This document shows positions 6,693-12,589 of a DNA stretch of 24,060 nucleotides, piece after piece; position 1 is the stretch's first letter, and each line of letters starts with the position of its first letter. The stretch comes from a virus. The DNA is taken from IMG/VR virus record IMGVR_UViG_3300033388_001959, positions 1 through 24,060 of that record. One strand, 5' to 3'. The notes below the pieces were generated by a model. That model was not told the DNA's origin, searched no databases, and was given only the letters and a program-made list of their open reading frames with translations. The position numbers and the translations under genes are program-made.

Positions 6693-7087
6693 CACGCCAC
6701 CACCTTCCACTCGTTGCTATGCTGGCCAATGAAGACCGCCAGCACCTTGATGTCGTCGTGCGTGGCCTTGACGCCTGCATCGAACGGGCTGATTGCCTGG
6801 ATGTGGCGGGTCACTGCGCCGCCGTGCTGGGTGCCTATTACTGTGTAGGTGGTGCCCGCCTTCCGTGGTTCGTGGTCGAGGCCGTTGTCTTGGGTGCCGG
6901 TGGTGGTTTCTTCCAAGAGCGCCAAGTCATAGACGAGCAGTTCACACCACACCTTGTTAGGTTCGGACACAAGCGCGAATTGATACCAGTACCCGTTGCC
7001 GCTCCAGTTGTGGCCAAGGTAGACTAGCCGCTCTGCCGCGTGCTTGAAGTTGTACTTGCCGCCGATCTTCAGTTCTGTGTCGCTCAT
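6692..7087 (-). CDS. Conserved hypothetical phage protein (131 aa)
   Basis: Starts at ATG 7087, with AAGGAG six bases upstream on the minus strand, and ends at TGA 6692-6694. The N-terminal segment LKIGGKYNFKHAAERLVYLGHNWSGNGYWYQFALV, followed by VWCELLVYDLALLEE, matches a pattern I recognise from small uncharacterised proteins of other phages, in which a 'G-KYNxK...ERLVYLG-N-SGNGYWxQF' core recurs. The C-terminal half (from about 70) is less conserved in appearance. The fold looks mainly beta. No function is known to me. A GC-rich hairpin at 7102-7120 lies in the short leader. Confidence 0.72.
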   Translation of the reverse strand: MSDTELKIGGKYNFKHAAERLVYLGHNWSGNGYWYQFALVSEPNKVWCELLVYDLALLEETTTGTQDNGLDHEPRKAGTTYTVIGTQHGGAVTRHIQAISPFDAGVKATHDDIKVLAVFIGQHSNEWKVVA

Positions 7088-7101
7088 GTCTCGCTCCTTC
7101 T

Positions 7102-7120
7102 GCCCGCCGTGCTGGCGGGC
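7102..7120 (-). other. GC-rich hairpin in leader of the 131-aa gene
   Basis: A perfect 7-bp stem (GCCCGCC at 7102-7108, GGCGGGC at 7114-7120) with a five-base loop lies between two genes of the minus operon, six bases before the AAGGAG ribosome site. There is no following T run, so it is not a standard intrinsic terminator. It may protect or process the messenger, or tune translation of the downstream gene. Confidence 0.45.
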
Positions 7121-7137
7121 GGTGTGTGGGTGGGTGG

Positions 7138-7359
7138 TTAGAACCAGACCAAATAGGTGCCGTTGTCCTCGTCGCCTTCGAGCGTCCTGCCGTCCGTCTT
7201 GAACAGCTCGGCCTTGCTGGCTCCGTCGATGTCCATGACGATCCGGCGCTCGATCTCCTCGTGGCTCATAGTCCCGGACCATGACCCTTCCATCATATAA
7301 GGGTTGTCCTTGATGTCCTTGGGTCCGCTCCAGTTGGCGTGTGGTGTTGTGTCGCTCAT
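7138..7359 (-). CDS. Hypothetical protein (73 aa)
   Basis: Starts at ATG 7359 with GAGGAG seven bases upstream and a CA-rich leader on the minus strand. The product is 73 residues, acidic, with NWSGPKDIKDNPYMMEGSW and HEEIERRIVMDIDGASKAELF, and ends GTYLVWF. It looks like a compact alpha/beta protein. No family is recognised. It is the first gene of the operon after the hairpin downstream of the RHH paralogue, so it may have its own promoter (TTGCAA/TAGGTT at 7408-7436). Confidence 0.62.
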   Translation of the reverse strand: MSDTTPHANWSGPKDIKDNPYMMEGSWSGTMSHEEIERRIVMDIDGASKAELFKTDGRTLEGDEDNGTYLVWF

Positions 7360-7407
7360 CGTCTCGCTCCTCGGTGTGTGTTTCGCCTTCGTCGTTCAAC
7401 TGATTCA

Positions 7408-7436
7408 AACCTACTTGATGCCCGATTCGATTGCAA
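7408..7436 (-). promoter_or_regulatory. Candidate sigma70-like promoter for the minus operon
   Basis: Reading leftward, TTGCAA (7431-7436) is followed after 17 bases by TAGGTT (7408-7413), about 50 bases ahead of the gene starting at 7359. The -10 match is only moderate. The downstream-facing TTCAA motifs (7395-7409) overlap this region. Confidence 0.3.
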
Positions 7437-7467
7437 CATCTTTTTTAATAAAAGTTTACAAGGGGAA

Positions 7468-7493
7468 AGCCAGCGGCAATCAGGCCGCTGGCT
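7468..7493 (-). terminator. Hairpin terminator candidate after the RHH paralogue 2 gene
   Basis: A perfect 10-bp stem (AGCCAGCGGC at 7468-7477 with its complement at 7484-7493) and a six-base loop, starting 12 bases after the stop of the leftward RHH gene. The leftward continuation is TTTCCCCTTG, so the T tract is short and broken. It probably attenuates rather than fully stops transcription into the operon. Confidence 0.5.
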
Positions 7494-7505
7494 CTGTGTG
7501 GCTGG

Positions 7506-7712
7506 CTACGATCTGCGAGGGCGTCCTCTCTTGCAGTTGCCCATCCCGGCAGTCGTTCCGGCAGGTAGTTCCAGCAGCCCGGACATGATCAGAGCCTGCT
7601 CGATGATGCGGCTCCTGGTCTCTCCGGTAAGCTCGACGCGGGTGTCTATGGCGCGCGACAGCGGCTCGTGTATCCTGATGCACGCCGTTATTCTCTCGTT
7701 CGGTTTTTTCAT
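7506..7712 (-). CDS. Ribbon-helix-helix-like DNA-binding protein with AT-hook tail, paralogue 2
   Basis: A 68-residue protein. I chose ATG 7712 because AGAGGA lies just upstream on the minus strand; longer in-frame starts fall at or before the proposed promoter. A short strand ITACIRIHEPLSRAID is followed by VELTGETRSRIIEQALIMSG, the two-helix part of a ribbon-helix-helix fold. The end KRGRPRRS contains the RGRP core of an AT-hook, which binds the minor groove of AT-rich DNA. It is paralogous to the protein at 4592-4807. Directly upstream lies an AT-rich control region with repeated motifs, so auto-regulation and control of the divergent late genes are reasonable inferences, not shown. Confidence 0.75.
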   Translation of the reverse strand: MKKPNERITACIRIHEPLSRAIDTRVELTGETRSRIIEQALIMSGLLELPAGTTAGMGNCKRGRPRRS

Positions 7713-7768
7713 CTGGTCCTCTTCTGTTGTTTTCGAGCTGGCCAATCCTGCTCGATCTGCCATTACTG

Positions 7769-7796
7769 TATATAAAGCTATAGCAGAAAGCAACAA
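7769..7796 (-). promoter_or_regulatory. Candidate leftward promoter for RHH paralogue 2
   Basis: Reading leftward, TTGTTG (7791-7796), a 16-base spacer and TATATA (7769-7774) give a sigma70-like promoter starting near 7762, about 50 bases before ATG 7712. The -10 lies inside the 10-bp direct repeat CTGTATATAA (7766-7775), which recurs at 8018-8027. Confidence 0.5.
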
Positions 7797-7863
7797 GGAA
7801 ATACCATATAGATATAGCAGTGGTCATTCACATTGCGTACAGGATTCGTTTTGGGTTCAGAGA

Positions 7864-7983
7864 TCAATTTGATTCAAGGTTAAATTCAAGGCGATCTTGA
7901 AGAGCTGGGGTGGTGTAAGTCGTTGATAGAGAGTATAGTTGTAATATATAAAAAGTATAATTCATTAATTCATCATGTATCAT
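7864..7983 (-). CDS. Possible 39-aa leftward ORF in the control region
   Basis: The ORF starts at ATG 7983 with AGGAG three bases upstream on the minus strand and ends at TGA 7864-7866. The product is rich in Tyr, Leu and Thr (for example YTFYILQLYSLSTTYTT) with no recognisable motif. Composition follows the AT-rich DNA, so it may be chance. It would be transcribed toward the RHH gene. I list it only because the ribosome site is good and nothing else fills this stretch. Confidence 0.25.
   Translation of the reverse strand: MIHDELMNYTFYILQLYSLSTTYTTPALQDRLEFNLESN
7872..7901. repeat. Tandem ATTCAAGG repeats with inverted CTTGAA
   Basis: ATTCAAGG occurs at 7872-7879 and again at 7884-7891 (12-base period), followed by the inverted half CTTGAA at 7896-7901. 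TTCAAGG recurs at 8107-8113. A 12-base spacing is close to one helical turn, as for cooperative binding of small dimeric regulators such as RHH proteins. Confidence 0.5.
7923..7950 (+). promoter_or_regulatory. Candidate rightward promoter
   Basis: TTGATA at 7923-7928, a 16-base spacer and TATATA at 7945-7950. In this AT-rich stretch chance matches are likely, so this is weaker than the promoter at 8059. Confidence 0.3.
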
Positions 7984-8058
7984 TTTCTCCTGTGTATACG
8001 TGTATGGGGCTACCCCCCTGTATATAAGACCCCCCATTGAAAACGTGATTTTTCCTAT

Positions 8059-8086
8059 TTGACAACGCAAGTCTTTGCGGTATAAG
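8059..8086 (+). promoter_or_regulatory. Strong sigma70-like promoter for the packaging/late genes
   Basis: A consensus TTGACA (8059-8064), a 16-base spacer and TATAAG (8081-8086). Inside the spacer lies a perfect inverted repeat, CGCAA-GTCT-TTGCG (8066-8079), placed where a bound repressor would block polymerase. Just downstream, CTTCAA (8106-8111) and TTGAAG (8121-8126) form another inverted repeat. The next rightward gene begins about 130-150 bases later. Confidence 0.68.
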
Positions 8087-8215
8087 CACTTAGCGTTTCA
8101 CTACTCTTCAAGGTGGCGATTTGAAGTTTCGTGATTTATTCGCAAAGCGGTAAGGGTCAGGAGGTTATGCCGTTTGATTTTTCGTGAAGAGCGATGGAGG
8201 GCATATCTTGTCTAA

Positions 8216-8533
8216 ATAAGGGCGAGTGCGTCAGATTCAGAGCTCGACATCTGCTTCGACACGATCGCCGAGTGGTGCAGCCCGGGCGGCGAGTATTTCA
8301 AGCCCCAGTTTTCCGAAGCCGTAAAAAGAGGGCTGGTGCTTTCGCAGGCATGGTGGGAGAAGCACGGCAGGAAGAACCTCGACAACAAGGACTTCAGCTA
8401 TACCGGCTGGTACATGAATATGAAGAACCGCTTCGGCTGGCGCGACAAGCAGGAGATCGACCACACGTCCGGCGGCGAGAAGATGGAGCCGACTCGGATC
8501 GTGTTTGAGAGGACCGCGGCCAAGGACGACTAG
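8216..8533 (+). CDS. Terminase small subunit-like protein, 5' end unresolved
   Basis: The frame is open from 8216 (after TAA 8213-8215) to TAG 8531-8533. Residues read [21 protein letters not shown], then [21 protein letters not shown] and [21 protein letters not shown]. The SQAWWE...[16 protein letters not shown] block is typical of phage small terminase subunits, which recognise phage DNA and load the large subunit. The family's usual N-terminal part before the 'DTIxEW' helix is absent: upstream lies the AT-rich region. No ATG, GTG or TTG exists in frame before GTG 8336, which would cut into the conserved block. ATG 8194 is in another frame and would need a +1 shift near 8213-8240. The gene may be truncated, frameshifted or use an unusual start. 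Confidence 0.7.
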   Translation: MRASASDSELDICFDTIAEWCSPGGEYFKPQFSEAVKRGLVLSQAWWEKHGRKNLDNKDFSYTGWYMNMKNRFGWRDKQEIDHTSGGEKMEPTRIVFERTAAKDD

Positions 8534-8549
8534 CTCGGGAGGGCATTGG

Positions 8550-9074
8550 ATGAAGCTCAACATCGGCAGCAACGACGTCCGCCTTGACGGATACACCAAC
8601 CTCGATATGAGAGATGGCCAGCACGTTGACATCGTCGACGACGCGGCCACCCTGGCGACGGTAGCTGATGGATCATGCGAGGCGATCACCGCCCACAACA
8701 TCCTCGAGCACTTCCCCTACGACCAGACGGCAGCCGTGCTGGCCTGCTGGGTTCGTAAGCTGAAGCCCGCGGGCATCATCTCGATAGGCGTGCCAGATGC
8801 CGAGCTCGTCTTCGCGAGGTGGATGCGCGGCGAGTGCACTCGGGCCAAGTACCGCGGCGACCAATGGCTTGACGCGCAGCATAGCTTCTTTGGCAACCTT
8901 GACCTGTTGAGGTCATGGCACGGAGACGCGGCGGCCATGTACGGCCATCAGGCGCTATTCAGCGAGGGCAGCTTGCGAGAGCTGATGGCAAGCGCCGGCC
9001 TGTCTGACATCGTCAAGGTGAAGCCGAACCATAGCGACAACGTGACGCTTGATGGGAGGCTGGCCGATGGCTGA
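8550..9074 (+). CDS. SAM-dependent class I methyltransferase
   Basis: A 174-residue protein starting at ATG 8550 with GGGAGG seven bases upstream. The opening LNIGSNDVRLDGYTNLDM is the motif I region of predicted SAM methyltransferases of the COG4627 type (LNIGSG...G(W/Y)xNxD). ITAHNILEHFPY and WVRKLKPAGIISIGVPDAEL are the following motif and strand, with the 'ExLEH' type signature. The substrate is unknown; relatives are often found with glycosyltransferases, and two glycosyltransferases lie a few genes downstream, so sugar or surface modification is a possible setting. The gene sits between the two terminase genes, an unusual spot, and overlaps the large-subunit start by eight bases. Confidence 0.8.
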   Translation: MKLNIGSNDVRLDGYTNLDMRDGQHVDIVDDAATLATVADGSCEAITAHNILEHFPYDQTAAVLACWVRKLKPAGIISIGVPDAELVFARWMRGECTRAKYRGDQWLDAQHSFFGNLDLLRSWHGDAAAMYGHQALFSEGSLRELMASAGLSDIVKVKPNHSDNVTLDGRLADG

Positions 9075-10395
9075 ACTCCATTTCTCCGACAAGTACCGCC
9101 CGCTGTTCGAGCCGGTCCCGGTTCGCTATGTGGTCCAGACCGGCGGTCGCGGATCCGGCAAGAGCTTCGCGCTGTCTGCTGCTATGGCGGCAAGGGCTGA
9201 CATGGCCAAGGGCTGGAAGATGCTTTACACCCGCTACACGATCACGAGCGCGGCCGACTCGATCATCCCTGAGTTCATGGAGAAGGTCGAGCTCATGGGA
9301 TTGGCCAGCCGCTTCGAGCAGACGAACAAGGACATCGCCAACACGGCGACCGGGAGCGAGCTGCTCTTCCGTGGCATCAAGACCAGCAGCGGCAACCAGA
9401 CCGCCAAGCTCAAGAGCCTGCAGGGCGTCAACGTGTGGGTGCTCGATGAGGCCGAGGAGCTCGACGACGAGGATACCTTCGACACCATCGACCTATCCGT
9501 CCGGGACTCGAGGCGCGACAACCTGATCGCCTTGTGCTTGAACCCGAGCCACAAGAAGCACTGGATCTATCGCCGCTTCTTCCTCGATGCCGGAGTCGCC
9601 CCTGGCTTCAATGGCGTGGCAGGGGATACGCTCTACATCCACACTTCCTACGAGGACAACCGGAACAACCTGCCCGCCGACTACTGCGCGATAGCCGACC
9701 GCATGAAGGAACTCAACCGGCCTAAGTGGGATCACATCTGGGCGGGCTCGTGGCTCGATGAGTTGGCCGGCGCCTTGTGGAACTGGAACATGATCAACGA
9801 CGCCCGGGTCACCCCCGAGGACGTGCCGGACCTCGACCGTATCGTGGTGGCTGTAGACCCTGCCGTCACAAGCAGCAAGAACTCAGACGAGACCGGCATC
9901 GTCGTCGTGGCCACTGGCGTCGATGGCCACTACTATGTCATCGAGGACGCCACGCTGAAAGCCTCGCCGCTTGGGTGGGCGCAGGAAGCTTGCCGTCAGT
10001 ATGCCAAGCATGGCGCCGACCGGATCATCGGTGAGGTGAACAACGGCGGCGATATGATCGAGTCAACATTGCGGCAGGTCAATCGCGAGGTGCCATACCG
10101 CGCCGTCCATGCAAGCCGGGGGAAGATCATGCGGGCCGAGCCGATCGCGGCGCTATACGAGCAAGGCATCGTTCACCACGTCGGCACCTTCGTCGACATG
10201 GAGACTGAGCAAATGACCTTTACAGGCTCGGCAAAGGATGCTAGTCCTAATCGCCTAGACGCGGTGGTCTGGGGCCTAGCCGAACTCAGCAACGGCGCCG
10301 GCTACTGCGTCGGGACGGATGAGGAAGACGAACACAAGGACGAACCAGACGGGCCGCAGAACGCGGACGTCGACGATGAAACCGCATGGGAGTGA
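9067..10395 (+). CDS. terL: Terminase large subunit (DNA packaging ATPase/nuclease)
   Basis: A 442-residue protein starting at ATG 9067 with GGGAGG six bases upstream; further-upstream starts lack such a site. It powers DNA translocation into the prohead and cuts the concatemer. Walker A GGRGSGKS is at 26-33, Walker B VWVLDEAEEL at 123-132, and the coupling strand LIALCLNPSHKKHW follows. The C-terminal nuclease has VAVDPAVTSSKNSDETGIVV with Asp264, IGEVNNGGDMIE with Glu323 and DASPNRLDAVVWG with Asp398. The family resembles PBSX/Terminase_3-6 type proteins. The acidic C-terminal tail (DEEDEHKDEPDG) may bind the portal. Function is well supported by intact catalytic residues in both domains. 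Confidence 0.95.
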   Translation: MAELHFSDKYRPLFEPVPVRYVVQTGGRGSGKSFALSAAMAARADMAKGWKMLYTRYTITSAADSIIPEFMEKVELMGLASRFEQTNKDIANTATGSELLFRGIKTSSGNQTAKLKSLQGVNVWVLDEAEELDDEDTFDTIDLSVRDSRRDNLIALCLNPSHKKHWIYRRFFLDAGVAPGFNGVAGDTLYIHTSYEDNRNNLPADYCAIADRMKELNRPKWDHIWAGSWLDELAGALWNWNMINDARVTPEDVPDLDRIVVAVDPAVTSSKNSDETGIVVVATGVDGHYYVIEDATLKASPLGWAQEACRQYAKHGADRIIGEVNNGGDMIESTLRQVNREVPYRAVHASRGKIMRAEPIAALYEQGIVHHVGTFVDMETEQMTFTGSAKDASPNRLDAVVWGLAELSNGAGYCVGTDEEDEHKDEPDGPQNADVDDETAWE

Positions 10396-10399
10396 TGAG

Positions 10400-10687
10400 A
10401 TGAAGGTTGAGAAATTCGCGAAGGTATTCAACATCCGCAAGTACGGACAGATCCTGATAACCGTCTACGATGACACCGACGACGAGACCGGAGATGATGT
10501 CCGCGTGCTCGACTACGCATTCGCGCCGCATCCAAGCATGGACGTCTGCCATGCGAAGTTCAGCTTCAGCAAGGAAGCCGATGCGGATAAGTCATTCCGC
10601 CTTCTGCGTCGGAAGCATGCCCGCGCTTTCTGCAAGTCGCAGATTGATCCCATCCGCGAAGCGTTCGCGCCGGAGGCCGCCCAATGA
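10400..10687 (+). CDS. Hypothetical protein (95 aa)
   Basis: Starts at ATG 10400, five bases after the terminase stop, with GGAG seven bases upstream. ATG 10376 lies inside the terminase gene and is not preferred. The product is 95 residues with alternating strands FNIRKYGQILITVYDDTDD and a charged C-terminal helix (FRLLRRKHARAFC). It ends in TGA overlapping the next ATG. No family is recognised. The position between terminase and glycosyltransferase gives no specific clue to its role. Confidence 0.62.
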   Translation: MKVEKFAKVFNIRKYGQILITVYDDTDDETGDDVRVLDYAFAPHPSMDVCHAKFSFSKEADADKSFRLLRRKHARAFCKSQIDPIREAFAPEAAQ

Positions 10688-11511
10688 CCACCACCATCTC
10701 CGCAACCGAGCAACGCATCGCCACGCTACGACGCGAGGCAGACACCGCAGAGCAGGCGCTCGTTCGTCAGCGAGTGATCGCCGCCAAGCCAATGGCGCGG
10801 GCCAAACGGCAAGGGCGGCTCAACGTGGCGACCATCTGCAATGCGGGTTGGCTCAACACGCACACCGCTCGCTTCATCCAGCTGGCCCGCAAGGCTATGC
10901 CCGACGCGAACTTCTCGCTGCTGTATGTTGGCGAGTCGGACGCACTGAAGGCAAGCAAGACGCCCGACCGATTCGACCGCGTGCTTGAGGCGACCATTGC
11001 CGACAAGGACGCCCCTGGCTATCTCGCCTACAACGCGCCGCGCTATGGCCTCTGCTCGCTCATGGACTGCGAGACGGTTGTCTACCTCGACCCCGACATC
11101 GATGTGCTTGCCGACATCAGCGCGCTGCCTGACGAATGCGACACTGCGCTCGGATGGTGCCGGTCTCCTGTTGAGCCTGCCGGATTTGCTGAAGCCATGC
11201 GAGCGTGTGGCGTACCGGATGGCGGCATCTGGTCCAACAGCGGGACGCTCCTGCTGCGAGGCGACTACAGCGAGCAGTATGCGGCCGCATCGCAGATGGC
11301 CATCAAGAGCGGCATCGATCCGCGCATGGTTGGCAATGCTGCGTTCTCCGTCATGCTGCGGGCTGGCATGGTCGACCACGCGGAGATCCCCTACAAGTAT
11401 GGCTCGATCTGGTGGGACCAGACCAACTACTCGCGAGCCTTGTGCCTGCACTATTGCAACGACAAAGGCAAGGCGCGGCGGGATGCGCTGGCGTCTGTCT
11501 GGGCTGGGTGA
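10684..11511 (+). CDS. GT-A fold glycosyltransferase (GT8-like)
   Basis: A 275-residue protein starting at ATG 10684 (ATGA overlap with the preceding gene). Residues 1-40 form a charged helix, then the catalytic part starts with LNVATICNAGWLNTHTARFIQ. The DxD motif is VVYLDPDIDVLADI, with Asp136 and Asp138 placed to bind the metal and sugar nucleotide. GGIWSNSGTLLLRGDYSEQY and GSIWWDQTNYSR resemble the acceptor and nucleotide-binding segments of GT8-type enzymes. The sugar and acceptor are unknown; candidates are phage DNA, virion proteins or host surface glycans. It is one of two glycosyltransferases between terminase and portal. Confidence 0.78.
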   Translation: MTTTISATEQRIATLRREADTAEQALVRQRVIAAKPMARAKRQGRLNVATICNAGWLNTHTARFIQLARKAMPDANFSLLYVGESDALKASKTPDRFDRVLEATIADKDAPGYLAYNAPRYGLCSLMDCETVVYLDPDIDVLADISALPDECDTALGWCRSPVEPAGFAEAMRACGVPDGGIWSNSGTLLLRGDYSEQYAAASQMAIKSGIDPRMVGNAAFSVMLRAGMVDHAEIPYKYGSIWWDQTNYSRALCLHYCNDKGKARRDALASVWAG

Positions 11512-11521
11512 TTATTTATTG

Positions 11522-11559
11522 TTGACGCGGGGGCGGCATTCTGAAATGCTGTCCCCGTC
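11522..11559 (+). other. Imperfect long hairpin with TTGACG at its foot
   Basis: Directly after the glycosyltransferase, the sequence from GACG to GTC folds as an imperfect stem (GGCATT with AATGCT near the tip, loop CTGA, plus G.U pairs and a two-base bulge). There is no T run, so it is not a clear terminator. TTGACG (11522-11527) could be a -35 site, but the matching -10 at 11545-11550 (AATGCT) is poor. Confidence 0.4.
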
Positions 11560-11616
11560 GACCGCATCAAGCGGCAGGCACGACGACACACAACACACAC
11601 ACAGTAGGAGACGACG

Positions 11617-12135
11617 ATGACCGACGCGACGACAAAGACCCTTCCCTCACTGGCCTGCAAGGTCAGCACCTCAGCCAGCAAAGCACTTCTGATCGACAAG
11701 CTTCGCTTGGCCGGCTACAGGGTCAACGCAGCAACCGACCCCGAGAATCTTCGGTGGTGCGTGATGATGACCAATTCCAGCAACAATGCCGTCTTCCGCA
11801 TGTCTGGATCATTCAACCCAAGCTCGCCATCATCAGTCGACTTCCCTGAAGCCTGCCGGATCCTCGACGAGCTGATTGCCGGCACGACCCCCGCCCCCAC
11901 CCCCGCCCCCAAGCCACCGCGCTACACCGACGCGATGCCGGTCCGCACGTTCGCGGATGGGACGAAGTTTGCAGGCGACTTGATCAACGGCTTCACTCGT
12001 CAGTCAGAAGAGGCAGTCCTCGAGAACTTGATCAAAGAGCGCAGCGCCGCCAATGACAAGATCAAGGCGCGCCGCCTCACCCTCCGCCGCCACGACGCCT
12101 ACCTCAAGGCGCACGGCAAAGGCGGTGCGGCATGA
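11617..12135 (+). CDS. Hypothetical protein with Pro-rich linker (172 aa)
   Basis: Starts at ATG 11617 with AGGAG seven bases upstream and a (CA)n leader. The product has an N-terminal alpha/beta part (residues about 10-90, including RLAGYRVNAATDPENLRWCV), a Pro-rich linker TPAPTPAPKPPR near 92-105, and a charged helical C-terminus (AVLENLIKERSAANDKIKARR) probably forming a coiled coil. No family is recognised. The following gene starts with an ATGA overlap. The leader suggests its own transcription start, but no convincing promoter is seen. Confidence 0.65.
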   Translation: MTDATTKTLPSLACKVSTSASKALLIDKLRLAGYRVNAATDPENLRWCVMMTNSSNNAVFRMSGSFNPSSPSSVDFPEACRILDELIAGTTPAPTPAPKPPRYTDAMPVRTFADGTKFAGDLINGFTRQSEEAVLENLIKERSAANDKIKARRLTLRRHDAYLKAHGKGGAA

Positions 12136-12302
12136 GTGACGGACGGACCACGCTGCAATACCTACAAGACGCTATCAGTAAAGAGATGAACCTGCTGAAA
12201 GACACAGACTTCGTCGGGAAGTTCGCGATCAACGCGCGATTGAAGATCCTGAGAGAGCAAGCAGCAACAGAGATCGAGCGCATCGAAGGCGGTGCGGTAT
12301 GA
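12132..12302 (+). CDS. Small helical protein (56 aa), unknown function
   Basis: An ORF from ATG 12132 (overlapping the preceding TGA) to TGA 12300-12302, overlapping the next ATG. The product is charged and helical: TLQYLQDAISKEMNLLKD, then FAINARLKILREQAATEIERI. It looks like a short coiled coil. No family is recognised. Four-base overlaps on both sides mark it as part of a translationally coupled set. Confidence 0.62.
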   Translation: MSDGRTTLQYLQDAISKEMNLLKDTDFVGKFAINARLKILREQAATEIERIEGGAV

Positions 12303-12589
12303 ACGCGGCCATCGTGCTCCTGGTTGTCATCGTCGCGCTGATCGCCACGCTGTCCGGTATCGTTGGAATGGCGGACACCATCGCCGCACTGAAGGATGCG
12401 GTCGCGTTCAAGGACAAGCAGTTAGCGATAGCTGACGAGTTCGTCAGCCGCCGCAGGTCTGACCGCGAAGAGCTGGCCACCCTGAAGATCCGGCACTCCA
12501 AGCTAACCGACAAGCACGAGGCGGCGACTCGTCGCATCGCGGAGCTTGGGCGCATCGTGCGGCTGGGGACTGAAGGGGGTGGGGCGTGA
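12299..12589 (+). CDS. Single-span membrane protein with coiled-coil domain (96 aa)
   Basis: The product starts with a long hydrophobic segment (AAIVLLVVIVALIATLSGIV, about residues 3-22), then a charged helix of some 60 residues (for example AFKDKQLAIADEFVSRRRSD and EATRRIAELGRIV) suggesting a coiled coil. The start overlaps the upstream stop and the end overlaps the GTG of the glycosyltransferase. The N-terminal anchor followed by a periplasmic or cytoplasmic coil recalls i-spanin-like proteins, but no lysis neighbours are present, so I do not assign that role. Confidence 0.65.
   Translation: MNAAIVLLVVIVALIATLSGIVGMADTIAALKDAVAFKDKQLAIADEFVSRRRSDREELATLKIRHSKLTDKHEAATRRIAELGRIVRLGTEGGGA

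Larger units (their letters stand above)
7713..8215. promoter_or_regulatory. AT-rich divergent control region
   Basis: About 500 bases separate the leftward RHH gene from the rightward packaging genes. The DNA is far richer in A/T than the flanks and stop codons are frequent. It holds promoter-like sequences on both strands, TTCAAGG repeats, the direct repeat CTGTATATAA, and paired C6 tracts (8013-8018 and 8030-8035) flanking TGTATATAAGA. A 39-aa leftward ORF with a fair ribosome site lies within it. An operator region is the best reading; a replication origin is possible but unsupported. Confidence 0.65.

Noticed and set aside
7713-8215. Group I intron or homing element interrupting the terminase small-subunit gene
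   Set aside because: No upstream exon with terminase sequence is present on the plus strand and no homing endonuclease motif was found; a truncated or frameshifted 5' end is simpler.
8194-8508. 104-codon plus-strand ORF beginning [11 protein letters not shown]
   Set aside because: Beyond the first residues it runs out of frame through the conserved terminase small-subunit sequence and reads as low-complexity Arg/Gln-rich text; kept only as a possible source of a frameshifted N-terminus.
10726-11451. 241-codon minus-strand ORF opposite the GT8-like glycosyltransferase
   Set aside because: Antisense shadow; the plus-strand frame has the DxD motif and coupled start.
12299-12589. Spanin (Rz-like) assignment for the membrane-coil protein
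   Set aside because: Topology is compatible, but no endolysin, holin or outer-membrane spanin partner is nearby, and it is coupled to a glycosyltransferase gene.
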